Part shown: positions 24,129 to 32,462 of the stretch, in pieces | Layout: each line of letters opens with the position of its first letter | Numbering within the stretch: the first letter of the stretch is position 1 | Assembly: GCA_902510635.1 (NCBI GenBank) | Contig: CABXCB010000005.1 | Location: 1-38,751 of the forward strand | DNA from: an uncultured Pelagibacteraceae bacterium | Lineage (GTDB): Bacteria; Pseudomonadota; Alphaproteobacteria; Pelagibacterales; Pelagibacteraceae | Length of the DNA stretch: 38,751 bases | Direction: 5' to 3' | Notes under the pieces: model-generated | What the model saw: the letters and a program-made list of their open reading frames with translations, nothing else | Told to the model about the DNA's origin: nothing | Databases searched by the model: none | Made by a program: the position numbers and the translations under genes

Positions 24129-25046
24129 ATGGATTTAAATTATTTTAAAAAAACAAGAATTTTAGATGCAGGTATGGGTCAAGAGTTGCTTGCAAGAGGA
24201 CTTGTAACTAAAGGAACCCTTTGGTCAGCGACTTCGTTAATAGATAAAAAATTTAATAGCTTGGTAGTTGATACTCATCTTTCTGCTATCGAAGCAGGAG
24301 CAGAAGTAATATTAACAAATACTTTTACTACTAGAAGAGTAAGAATGGAGCAAAATCAAGTTGGAGATCTTTTTCAATTTGCAAATCAAAAAGCTTGTGA
24401 GCTTGCTGAAAAGGCAAGAGAATTATCAAAAAAAAATATTTTAATCGCAGGTAGTCTTCCTGCTCAAAATGACACTTATGAGGTTGATAAAAGAGATCGA
24501 AATATAATTGAAAAAGATTTTTTTGATCAAGCCAGTTTAATTAATCCTTATATTGATTTTTTTTATTTAGATGTACTCTCTAGTGGAAGAGAAGTAGAGA
24601 TGGCATTAAATGTTATTCATAAATTAAATAAACCAGTGTTAGTTGGTTTGCATTTAAAGAAAAATGGAAAGCTTCCATCTGGTGAATCAATAACTGAAGT
24701 TGTAAAAAAATATAAGAATACTAAATGGTTAGGAGTAGTTGCTGCATGCGTATCGTTAGAAATAATAGATCAAACGGCAAATGAATTAAAAAACTTAGAC
24801 ATGCCATTTGGTTTTAAAGCAAATTTATGGGCTGTGGATGAGCCCTTGCCTGTTCATAGATTCAATACAGCTGGACACAATGAAGTTGGAAAAAATCCAA
24901 ATATTACTTTAGGAAAAAGGGAAGAAATTACAGGTAAAGTATTCTGCGAATTTGCAAAAAAAATTATTAAAAAGGGAGCAACAATTTTAGGAGGTTGTTG
25001 TGAAACTGATTCATCTCACATTAAAGAATTGTCTAAACTGAAGTAA
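24129..25046 (+). CDS. Homocysteine S-methyltransferase family protein
   Basis: Zinc-dependent methyltransferase of the betaine-homocysteine / S-methylmethionine-homocysteine methyltransferase family, 305 residues. The (beta/alpha)8 barrel opens ILDAGMGQELLARG. The three zinc cysteines are Cys207 (VVAACVSL), Cys290 and Cys291 (GGCCETDSSHI). Methyl donor could be betaine, S-methylmethionine or DMSP-type compounds, which are common substrates in SAR11; the sequence alone does not decide. It starts one base after the TauE-like gene. Its 3' end overlaps the convergent EamA gene by 14 bases. Confidence 0.88.
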   Translation: MDLNYFKKTRILDAGMGQELLARGLVTKGTLWSATSLIDKKFNSLVVDTHLSAIEAGAEVILTNTFTTRRVRMEQNQVGDLFQFANQKACELAEKARELSKKNILIAGSLPAQNDTYEVDKRDRNIIEKDFFDQASLINPYIDFFYLDVLSSGREVEMALNVIHKLNKPVLVGLHLKKNGKLPSGESITEVVKKYKNTKWLGVVAACVSLEIIDQTANELKNLDMPFGFKANLWAVDEPLPVHRFNTAGHNEVGKNPNITLGKREEITGKVFCEFAKKIIKKGATILGGCCETDSSHIKELSKLK

Positions 25047-25926
25047 CTTTAGTTTTATTCGATGTTTTAACTAAATAAATTCCTAAAATAACTAGCAGTA
25101 ATGAAACAATAACTTTTGAAGTTATAAGTTCATTTAAAAATATATATCCAAGTATAACTCCAAATATTGGAATTAAAAAAGCAACTTGAGATTGGAAAAT
25201 TACACCATTATTTTTCAAAATATGAAATCTTAATAACCACGCAACACCAGTTGGAAAAACACCAAGATATAATAATGCAATCATAGAATCTAAACTTGGG
25301 GATAAATTCCAGGGTTGCTCAAAGAACATTGAAATCGGAAATACAATTATTGATCCCCAAATTAATATTGAGGCTGTTACATTTTCATTTTTCTTTTTAC
25401 TAATTTTTAAAGTTAAAATCCCTCCAATAACATAGCATGTGGAACCTAGTAAAATTGCGAGAGCATAAATTATATTTTCTGTATTAATTAATACTTTATC
25501 TGAAAATAAAAAAACTATTCCCGAAAATCCAATTAATATTCCAAAACTCTTAAACCAATTAAATTTTTCATTTTCAGTAAAAAAATGTGCAAGAATAGTT
25601 GCGCTTAGAGGTGTAGTTGCCATAAGAATTGCAGCAAGATTACTTTGTACTTTTTGAACGCCATAAGCAATTAAAAAAAACGGTATTACAAGATTTATGA
25701 ATCCAATTGATGCAAACCATAACCAGTCTTTTGAAAATGCTTCAATCTTTATTCTTTTTACTAAACATAAAAATACAACTGGTATAGCCCCAAGAAAAAT
25801 TCTAAAAAATGCAATTGTTACAGGTCCAAAAGAGTAAGTTGCAATTTTAATATTAAAAAATGCAGATGCCCAAATTAAAGATAATGTTCCTAACAATAAA
25901 TAATCTAGAGGTTTTGGATTATTCAT
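25033..25926 (-). CDS. EamA/DMT-family transporter
   Basis: Third EamA/DMT transporter, 297 residues, ten membrane segments in two repeats. The opening LDYLLLGTLSLIWASAFFNIKIA is the standard EamA first helix; PFFLIAYGVQKVQSNLAAILMATTPL in the first half and FPTGVAWLLRFHILKNNGVIFQSQVAFLIPIFGV in the second are also typical, resembling the YedA/RhtA group. The start overlaps the stop of the upstream YbaK-like gene by four bases, so both are likely on one transcript. Lysine-rich C-terminus. Cargo unknown. Confidence 0.88.
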   Translation of the reverse strand: MNNPKPLDYLLLGTLSLIWASAFFNIKIATYSFGPVTIAFFRIFLGAIPVVFLCLVKRIKIEAFSKDWLWFASIGFINLVIPFFLIAYGVQKVQSNLAAILMATTPLSATILAHFFTENEKFNWFKSFGILIGFSGIVFLFSDKVLINTENIIYALAILLGSTCYVIGGILTLKISKKKNENVTASILIWGSIIVFPISMFFEQPWNLSPSLDSMIALLYLGVFPTGVAWLLRFHILKNNGVIFQSQVAFLIPIFGVILGYIFLNELITSKVIVSLLLVILGIYLVKTSNKTKVTSV

Positions 25927-26405
25927 TCAGATATATCTTTTACTGATCCTTTTGTAATTTTACAAAGATTATCAAAATTAATTTTGAAAATACTATAAGG
26001 ATGACCTGCAGCCGCAAATAAATTTGTAAATCTTGCTAATGACTTGTCTATAAAAATATTAACTTTATTTAAATGTCCTACTGGAGAAACTCCTCCAATT
26101 GTAAACCCTGTTATTTCTTTTACTTGATCAGCATTTGCCATACTTACATCTTTTTCATTTAACAATTTTTTTATTTTATTTAAGGAACACCTCTTATCAC
26201 CAGCAACTAAACATAACAAGAATGAGCTTTGTCTTCTAAGTAATAAGCTTTTTACGATAGAGCCAATTTCGGTTTTTAAACTTTCTGCAGCATCTTTTGC
26301 TGTTCTAGCTGTAGTATCTAAGTTTTGGACTTTTATCGATTGATCAAAGTCATTCAAAACTTTCGTTACCCGTTTTACTGACTCTTTATTTAATAAATCA
26401 TCCAT
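25923..26405 (-). CDS. YbaK/EbsC family aminoacyl-tRNA deacylase
   Basis: Single-domain YbaK/ProRS-insertion family protein, 160 residues. These free-standing editing domains remove wrongly attached amino acids, such as Cys or Ala from tRNA-Pro. Signs are VKSLLLRRQSSFLLCLVAGDKRCSL in the middle, the conserved GFTIGGVSPVGHL (about 111-123) and RFTNLFAAAGHPYSIFKI near the end. The conserved lysine is in GSIVKSLL. It is divergent from glnA across 149 bases and overlaps the EamA gene by four bases. The precise tRNA substrate is not known. Confidence 0.87.
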   Translation of the reverse strand: MDDLLNKESVKRVTKVLNDFDQSIKVQNLDTTARTAKDAAESLKTEIGSIVKSLLLRRQSSFLLCLVAGDKRCSLNKIKKLLNEKDVSMANADQVKEITGFTIGGVSPVGHLNKVNIFIDKSLARFTNLFAAAGHPYSIFKINFDNLCKITKGSVKDISE

Positions 26406-26554
26406 TCAACTAATAATTGTAATAATTTGTGAATTGATAATTTCATATTAATAGCCATTTATCCATGTAAGAAGTGCATAGGTGATATCTTATTATATTA
26501 TCTACTTATTACTGTATTTTTTGATATTAAATTCGAATATAAGCAGAAAAAATT

Positions 26555-27961
26555 ATGAGTTCAAATAAAGTTTTAAAATTAATGAAAGACAAGGAGATTG
26601 AATTTGTCGACTTAAGATTCACTGACCCTAGAGGTAAATTACAACATTTAACAATGGACTCAACAATAGTTGATGATGATATGTTAAATGATGGTGTTTT
26701 TTTTGATGGTTCTTCAATAGCCGGATGGAAAGCTATTAATGAGTCTGATATGATTTTAAAACCTGACCTAAATAGACAGGTAATTGATCCTTATACTTCT
26801 CATAACACTCTTATTCTTTTTTGTGATGTTTTAGATGCGGTTAAAAAAAACCCTTATGAAAGAGATCCAAGAGGAATAGCGAAGAGAGCTGAAGCATATT
26901 TAAAAACTACTAAAATAGGAGATAAAGCTTACTTTGGTCCTGAGCCTGAATTTTTTGTTTTTGATGATGTAAAAATAAAAAATGAAATGAATGAAATAGG
27001 ATTTAAAATTGATAGTTCAGAAGGTCCCTATAACTCTGGAAAAAGTTATGAAAATGGAAACATGGGCCATAGACCAGGAATAAAAGGAGGATATTTTCCA
27101 GTTCCTCCAGTTGACAGTGCTCAAGATATGAGGGGTGAATATTTAAAAGGTTTAAGAGAAGTCGGTATAACTGTAGAAAAACATCACCACGAAGTAGCTC
27201 CAAGTCAGCATGAACTTGGAATGTTATATAATACATTAGTAACCCAAGCAGATAACGTACAACTTTATAAATACGTAGTTCAAATGGTTTCTAATTCATT
27301 TGGTAAAACTGCAACTTTTATGCCAAAACCAGTAAAAGGAGATAATGGATCAGGAATGCATATTCATCAGTCGATCTGGAAAAATAATAAACCTACTTTT
27401 TCTGGAGACAAATACGCAGGATTATCAGAAACCGCTTTACATTACATTGGTGGAATATTGAAACATGCTAAAGCTATTAATGCTTTTTCAAATTCAACAA
27501 CAAATAGTTACAAAAGATTAATTCCAGGTTTTGAAGCTCCAGTTTTATTAGCTTACTCAGCAAGAAATAGATCTGCTTCATGTAGGATTCCAATAACATT
27601 AAATAAAAAAGGTGCAAGATGTGAAATTAGATTTCCTGATGCTGCAGGAAACCCTTACTTAACTTTTTCAGCAATGTTAATGGCAGGATTAGATGGAATT
27701 AAAAATAAAATTAAACCTGGACAACCTCTTGATGAAGATTTGTATGCTTTGCCAGAAGATAAGGTAAAAAATATTCCTACAGTTTGTGGATCATTAAGAG
27801 AAGCAATGGAGAGTTTAGATAGAGATAGAAGTTTTTTAAAACAAGGTAATGTATTTTCTGATGATCAAATAGATGCTTTTATAGCATTAAAATTTGAAGA
27901 AATTTATAACCTAGAGCACACTCCACATCCTATGGAGTTTGAAATGTACTATAGCTCTTAA
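26555..27961 (+). CDS. glnA: Glutamine synthetase, type I
   Basis: Makes glutamine from glutamate, ammonia and ATP; central to nitrogen assimilation. The 468 residue length is that of GSI-beta dodecamers. Motifs: FDGSSIAGWKAINESDM, the glutamate-rich YFGPEPEFFVFD, KHHHEVAPSQHELG (ATP and metal binding), NRSASCRIP and GAKCEIRFPD-like GARCEIRFPD. Tyr397 sits in DEDLYALPED, the adenylylation site, so GlnE-type control is possible. The gene ends in HPMEFEMYYSS. A 149 base A+T-rich upstream region holds neither a clear sigma54 TGGCAC-TTGCA site nor a convincing sigma70 pair by eye. It converges with the 62 residue ORF at the end of the suf operon across two bases. Confidence 0.97.
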   Translation: MSSNKVLKLMKDKEIEFVDLRFTDPRGKLQHLTMDSTIVDDDMLNDGVFFDGSSIAGWKAINESDMILKPDLNRQVIDPYTSHNTLILFCDVLDAVKKNPYERDPRGIAKRAEAYLKTTKIGDKAYFGPEPEFFVFDDVKIKNEMNEIGFKIDSSEGPYNSGKSYENGNMGHRPGIKGGYFPVPPVDSAQDMRGEYLKGLREVGITVEKHHHEVAPSQHELGMLYNTLVTQADNVQLYKYVVQMVSNSFGKTATFMPKPVKGDNGSGMHIHQSIWKNNKPTFSGDKYAGLSETALHYIGGILKHAKAINAFSNSTTNSYKRLIPGFEAPVLLAYSARNRSASCRIPITLNKKGARCEIRFPDAAGNPYLTFSAMLMAGLDGIKNKIKPGQPLDEDLYALPEDKVKNIPTVCGSLREAMESLDRDRSFLKQGNVFSDDQIDAFIALKFEEIYNLEHTPHPMEFEMYYSS

Positions 27962-27963
27962 AA

Positions 27964-28152
27964 TTATTTTTTACTTTTTAATATTTTATCGTCAGCAATT
28001 TTATTCTTATTTACACCCTTTTTTATAGTATATTCCAGAGTACCATGAGCGCCTGCTTCAACTGCTTTACGTTGAGTTCTAAATAGTTCTTTTTCTTTTT
28101 TGCTTTCTGCTAACCTGTTAGCATGTTTTTCTAAATGTTTAGTATCTCTCAT
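27964..28152 (-). CDS. 62-residue basic protein, unknown, end of suf operon
   Basis: Short lysine-rich protein that I do not recognise. The N-terminal half is a likely charged helix (KHLEKHANRLAESKKEKELFRTQRKAVEAG), followed by GAHGTLEYTIKKG. The predicted protein has no membrane helix and no cysteine, so it does not itself bind an iron-sulfur cluster by thiol. It begins nine bases after the sufA stop, in the same direction, and so is probably the last cistron of the suf operon. It ends two bases from the glnA stop on the other strand. Whether it has a role in cluster assembly is open. Confidence 0.65.
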   Translation of the reverse strand: MRDTKHLEKHANRLAESKKEKELFRTQRKAVEAGAHGTLEYTIKKGVNKNKIADDKILKSKK

Positions 28153-28161
28153 TAAATATTA

Positions 28162-28497
28162 TTATATCTTAAATGATTCTCCACATCCACATCTTTCAGT
28201 TTCGTTAGGATTTTTAAAGACAAAAGATGAGGAAAATTCTTCTTTTTTATAGTCCATTTCGGTGCCTAAAAGATACATTATTGCTCCGGGATCAACGAAA
28301 AGTTTAACTCCTTTTTCTTCAATTATCTCATCATTTGGATTAATTTCTTTTGTATATTCCATTATATAAGACATACCTGCGCAACCACCAGACTTAACGC
28401 CTACTCTTACTCCAACAGCATTACTTTCTGCTTTTGTCATTATTTCTTTAATTCTAGTAGCAGCATTTTCACTTAACGTAATTATTTGATTTGTCAT
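28162..28497 (-). CDS. sufA: A-type iron-sulfur carrier (SufA/IscA/ErpA family)
   Basis: HesB/IscA-family carrier that takes clusters from the SUF scaffold to target proteins. The 111 residue chain has the three cluster cysteines, Cys39 (KSGGCAGMSY), Cys103 and Cys105 (ERCGCGESF), and the usual length. Its start overlaps the sufT stop by four bases. SufA, ErpA and IscA cannot be told apart with certainty; the operon supports SufA. Confidence 0.94.
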   Translation of the reverse strand: MTNQIITLSENAATRIKEIMTKAESNAVGVRVGVKSGGCAGMSYIMEYTKEINPNDEIIEEKGVKLFVDPGAIMYLLGTEMDYKKEEFSSSFVFKNPNETERCGCGESFKI

Positions 28498-28793
28498 AAA
28501 TTTAATTCTAGTTTTGCAGCATCAGACATCATTGATTTATCCCACGGTGGCTCCCAAACTAATTGTAAATCAACATCTTTTACTTCTTTTATTTCTTTAA
28601 CACTATTTTTTACTTCATTAGGCAAACTTTCGGCAACTGGACAATTTGGCGTCGTTAATGTCATGTCTATTTTAACATTTTTCTTTTCATCAATGGTAAC
28701 ATCATAAATTAAACCTAATTCATAAATATTAACAGGTATCTCTGGATCATAAATTTTTTTTATTTCAGCAATAACTTTGTCCTTTAGTTCCAT
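28494..28793 (-). CDS. sufT: SUF system protein SufT (MIP18/DUF59 family)
   Basis: Small 99 residue MIP18-family protein, linked in bacteria to maturation of iron-sulfur proteins under high demand. The core is KKIYDPEIPVNIYELGLIYDV, then TLTTPNCPVAESLP, with the conserved cysteine. It lacks any extra domain, so it is the stand-alone form. Its ATG overlaps the sufU stop by one base (TAATG), and it overlaps sufA by four. Confidence 0.93.
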   Translation of the reverse strand: MELKDKVIAEIKKIYDPEIPVNIYELGLIYDVTIDEKKNVKIDMTLTTPNCPVAESLPNEVKNSVKEIKEVKDVDLQLVWEPPWDKSMMSDAAKLELNL

Positions 28794-29266
28794 TATAAAT
28801 CCATACTTTCAGTATTAATTTCATTTTGTGATTTGTTTATTGCTGAAGATAATGTATGCCATGATAATGTTGCACATTTAACTCTCATTGGATATTGTTT
28901 TACTCCTGACAAACACATTAATTTAGTTTTTTCATCATCTTTTAAAAGATTTGTTTTAATTTCATTTTTTTCTTTAATCATCTCTAAAAAATTGTTTACT
29001 ATTTCTTTTACATCATTTTCTTCTTTTCCTCTAAGCAAATCAGTCATTATTGATGCTGAAGCCATCGAAATTGCACAACCTTCTCCTTCAAATGAAATAT
29101 CTTCTACTTTTTTATTTTCATTTAATTTTAAATATATATGAACTTTATCACCACATAATGGGTTATGACCTTTAGCATCTTTATTAAAATTTTCTGTTTT
29201 TCTTAGATTTCTTGGATTCTTTCCATGATCTAAAATTATTTCTTGATAAAGTTCTTTTAAGTTCAT
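28793..29266 (-). CDS. sufU: SufU-type sulfur-transfer / scaffold protein
   Basis: SufU accepts persulfide sulfur from SufS through a zinc site. The 157 residue protein has the expected ligands Cys38 and Asp40 (NPLCGDKVH), Cys64 (GEGCAISMASAS) and Cys131 (RVKCATLSWHTL). The extra stretch before the last cysteine (GVKQYPMR) is usual for SufU and absent from IscU. Here it replaces SufE, which is not found in the window. Overlaps sufS by four bases. Confidence 0.93.
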   Translation of the reverse strand: MNLKELYQEIILDHGKNPRNLRKTENFNKDAKGHNPLCGDKVHIYLKLNENKKVEDISFEGEGCAISMASASIMTDLLRGKEENDVKEIVNNFLEMIKEKNEIKTNLLKDDEKTKLMCLSGVKQYPMRVKCATLSWHTLSSAINKSQNEINTESMDL

Positions 29267-30483
29267 TTTAATTCAAATATTTTTTTACATTTATTGATTG
29301 ATGAATTTAGTTTATCAAGATCATCTTTGGTATTATAAATTCCTAATGATGCTCTTGCGGAAGCAGCTATATCAAGTTTGTCATGTAATATTTGACAACA
29401 GTGATGGCCAGCTCTTATTGCAACTCCATCTTCATCTAAAATAGTTGCAATATCATGAGGATGTATTCCATCAATAGTAAAAGATAAAACAGATCCTTTT
29501 ATTTTTGGATTTCCAATTAATTTAACAGAATTATTTTTTCTCAACAATTCTTGACCATATTCAATAAGTTCTTTTTCATGTTCAATAATATTATCCATTC
29601 CTATTTTATTTAAAAATTTAATAGATTCGTCAAATGCTATTACTTGTGCTGTTGCCATTGTTCCAGCTTCATACTTATTTGGTAAATCGCCATATGTTAT
29701 ACCTTCCTTTTTGACTTCATTAATCATTCCTCCGCCACCTTGGTATGGTGGCAATTCCTCTAACCATTTTTTTTTTGCATAAAGGATACCCAAACCTGTT
29801 GGTCCATACATTTTATGACAGGAGATTGCATAAAAATCACAATCTAAGTCTTGCATATCTAATTTTAAATGTGGAGCTCCCTGACAACCATCTACCAATA
29901 CTGGTATATTTTTTGAATGAGCTAATTGAACTATTTCTTTAATTGGCAAAATAGCTCCAGTAACGTTTGATAAATGAGTTATTCCAATAATTTTGGTTTT
30001 TGGTGTTATTTTTTTTTCTATATTTTCTAAAGTAACATCTCCATCTTCATTTATCTCAGCAAACTCTATTTTAATACCCTTTGATTTTCTTAAATAATGC
30101 CAAGGAACATAATTTGAGTGATGTTCAAGCTCAGTTAATAAAACTTCATCACCTTCTTCCAAATGATTTTGTCCAAAAGTGCTTGCAACCAAATTTATTG
30201 CCTCGGTAGCTCCTTTAGTAAAAACAATTTCATTTGCATCTTTTGCATTAATAAATTTTTGAACTGACGATCTAGTATTTTCATATAAATTTGTTGCTGC
30301 AACAGCAAGATAATGAACACTTCTTCCTACATTAGAAAATTCTTTAGTATAAAAATCATAAATTCTATCAACAACTACTCTTGGCTTTTGAGAAGAATTG
30401 GCACTATCTAAATATACAAGATCATTATTATGAATTTTATTATCAAATATAGGAAACTCTTTTTTTATATTACTAATGTTCAT
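29263..30483 (-). CDS. sufS: Cysteine desulfurase SufS
   Basis: PLP enzyme that takes sulfur from cysteine and leaves alanine, the sulfur source for cluster building. The 406 residue chain is the normal length. Signs: YLDSANSSQKPRVV near the N-terminus, ELEHHSNYVPW, the PLP lysine in AISCHKMYGPTGLGILY (near residue 225), and the catalytic Cys362 in RAGHHCCQ. Group II (SufS/CsdA) rather than IscS, because the cysteine loop is short. sufD upstream and sufU downstream overlap it by four bases each. It pairs with SufU here. Confidence 0.96.
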   Translation of the reverse strand: MNISNIKKEFPIFDNKIHNNDLVYLDSANSSQKPRVVVDRIYDFYTKEFSNVGRSVHYLAVAATNLYENTRSSVQKFINAKDANEIVFTKGATEAINLVASTFGQNHLEEGDEVLLTELEHHSNYVPWHYLRKSKGIKIEFAEINEDGDVTLENIEKKITPKTKIIGITHLSNVTGAILPIKEIVQLAHSKNIPVLVDGCQGAPHLKLDMQDLDCDFYAISCHKMYGPTGLGILYAKKKWLEELPPYQGGGGMINEVKKEGITYGDLPNKYEAGTMATAQVIAFDESIKFLNKIGMDNIIEHEKELIEYGQELLRKNNSVKLIGNPKIKGSVLSFTIDGIHPHDIATILDEDGVAIRAGHHCCQILHDKLDIAASARASLGIYNTKDDLDKLNSSINKCKKIFELK

Positions 30484-31727
30484 TGTTTTAAGCTCATAAT
30501 ATTTTTTATTAAGTTTTTTATTTCAGAATCTGTAATTTTTTCAACAACATCTAATAAGAAACCATTAATTAAAAGTTTTTTTGCTTCTTTATAGTTTAGC
30601 CCTCTAGACATTAGATAAAATATTGATTCTTCATTTAAACTTCCAGATGAAGAGCCATGGGAACATTTAACATCATCAGCATAAATTTCTAGTTCTGGCT
30701 TGGCATTAAATTCAGTATTATCGTTTAATAAAATAGCTTTGCTCAATTGATATCCATCAGTTTTTTGAGCTTTTGAATCAACAAAAATTTTTCCTTGATA
30801 AACTGCTTTTGATGTATCATCTAAAACACTTTTGATTAATTGATAGCTTTTAGTGTTTTCAACTAAATGATTTATATTAGTTTTAATTTCATGATGTTTT
30901 GTTTCATTTAACATAAAAACTCCATTAACAAATGCTGAGGCATATATCCCATTCAAATTACAATTTATTTCATTTTTTATAAATTCTGATCCAGATGATA
31001 GAAGGAATATTTCTGATACGCTATTAGTATCCTGACTAATATTATTAAAATAATATTTTATATTACTATTTGAATTATTATCAATTTTATAATTTTTTAA
31101 GATAGAATTTTTTTGAAGATCAAAATTATAATTAATATTTATAAAATTAGTAGTTGATTTATCATTAGAAAATTCAATAAGTTTTAAAGAACTATTTTCT
31201 TCAAGCATTATATCAACTTTCAAATTAACATTTTTTGAAACTAAATCTTTATTAGTAATATTGTAAATAATCAAAGGTTTTTGAAGTGCATAGTTTTTTT
31301 TGACAGTTAGTTTGAAATAGTTACTTACAAATGCATTATTCAAAAAAAGCAATGAATTATTGACATCGTTAAATTTTTCTAAAACTAAATCATCTAATAT
31401 TTCAATTTTATTTTTTTCTTCATAATCAAATTCTATTTTTTCTATTTTACCATTTACAAAAACAAGTTTATTATGTTCCAAGCCGTCAATAAAAATAGAC
31501 TGATCTATTTTATTTGGCTTAGATAAATCATTGTAAAAACTTAAATTTTTTATATTTTTTGAAATTATTTGATTAAGATCTGAAAATTTCCAATTTTCTT
31601 CTCTTCTGTTGGGGAAACCTTTTTTGATAAAATTATCAAAATTTTTTCTTTTAAGCTCTACATTTTTTTTAGAAAAATTTGAGTTTTCTAGTAATTTTTC
31701 AAAATCTATTTTTAATTGTTCTTCCAT
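30480..31727 (-). CDS. sufD: Fe-S assembly scaffold subunit SufD
   Basis: Partner of SufB in the SufBC2D scaffold. The 415 residue protein has a weakly conserved N-terminal helical part (FPNRREENWKFSDLNQI) and a beta-helix core. The family end is clear: AKPELEIYADDVKCSHGSSSGSLNEESIFYLMSRGL, with the His of CSHGSS conserved. It is unusually rich in Asn, Lys and Ile, as expected of a poorly conserved part in an A+T-rich genome. It starts directly before the sufC stop in the operon and ends in a four base overlap with sufS. Confidence 0.93.
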   Translation of the reverse strand: MEEQLKIDFEKLLENSNFSKKNVELKRKNFDNFIKKGFPNRREENWKFSDLNQIISKNIKNLSFYNDLSKPNKIDQSIFIDGLEHNKLVFVNGKIEKIEFDYEEKNKIEILDDLVLEKFNDVNNSLLFLNNAFVSNYFKLTVKKNYALQKPLIIYNITNKDLVSKNVNLKVDIMLEENSSLKLIEFSNDKSTTNFININYNFDLQKNSILKNYKIDNNSNSNIKYYFNNISQDTNSVSEIFLLSSGSEFIKNEINCNLNGIYASAFVNGVFMLNETKHHEIKTNINHLVENTKSYQLIKSVLDDTSKAVYQGKIFVDSKAQKTDGYQLSKAILLNDNTEFNAKPELEIYADDVKCSHGSSSGSLNEESIFYLMSRGLNYKEAKKLLINGFLLDVVEKITDSEIKNLIKNIMSLKQ

Positions 31728-32462
31728 TTAATTAAAATTTTCATATCCTTTATTTTCTAATTCTAATGCTAGTTCTGGACCACCAGATTTAATTATTTTA
31801 CCATTCATCAACACGTGAACATAATCAGGTTTTATATAATCTAATAATCTTTGGTAGTGTGTAATTATTAAAAATGAATTATCTTTTTTTCTTAATGAGT
31901 TAACTCCATCAGCAACAATTTTAAGTGCATCAATATCTAGGCCTGAGTCAGTCTCATCTAAAATTGAAAGCTTTGGATTTAAAATTGACATTTGCAATAT
32001 TTCATTCTTTTTTTTTTCACCACCTGAAAATCCTACATTCAATTGCCTATTTAATTTTTCTTCATCAAATTTTAAATCTTTTGCTTTTAATTTTACTAAT
32101 TTCAAAAATTCAATTGCATCAAGTTGTTTTTCTCCCCTGGCTTTTCTAATTGCATTAAGTGACGTTTTTAAAAAAATATTTGTATTTACACCTGGTATTT
32201 CTAGTGGGTATTGAAATGCTAAAAATATTCCTTTGTGTGCTCTTTCTTCAGTTTCAAGTTCGAAAAGATTTTTATTTTCAAATAAAATTTCTCCGGAGAC
32301 ATCGTATCCTTTTTTTCCTGATAAAATATTGGATAAAGTACTTTTTCCTGATCCGTTTGGTCCCATAATTGCATGAACTTCACCTGGTTTTATTTCAAGA
32401 TTAAAGTTATTTAAAATTGATTTATTTTCAATATCAGCTTTTAAATTTTTGATTTTTAACAT
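31728..32462 (-). CDS. sufC: Fe-S assembly ATPase SufC
   Basis: ABC-type ATPase of the SUF scaffold, 244 residues, cytosolic. Walker A is GPNGSGKST (34-42), the signature is NVGFSGGEKKKNEILQM, Walker B ends SILDETDSGLDIDAL, and the switch histidine lies in LIITHYQRLL. All are typical of SufC, including the DETDSGLD form. ATP binding drives SufB-SufD reshaping. It follows sufB with no gap and precedes sufD with no gap. Confidence 0.97.
   Translation of the reverse strand: MLKIKNLKADIENKSILNNFNLEIKPGEVHAIMGPNGSGKSTLSNILSGKKGYDVSGEILFENKNLFELETEERAHKGIFLAFQYPLEIPGVNTNIFLKTSLNAIRKARGEKQLDAIEFLKLVKLKAKDLKFDEEKLNRQLNVGFSGGEKKKNEILQMSILNPKLSILDETDSGLDIDALKIVADGVNSLRKKDNSFLIITHYQRLLDYIKPDYVHVLMNGKIIKSGGPELALELENKGYENFN

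Noticed and set aside
26406-26554. Possible glutamine riboswitch before glnA
   Set aside because: No conserved glnA RNA motif core could be recognised by eye; the region is plain A+T-rich sequence.
31925-32368. Two forward ORFs under sufC
   Set aside because: sufC has all ABC motifs on the reverse strand; the forward translations are Leu/Phe-rich noise.
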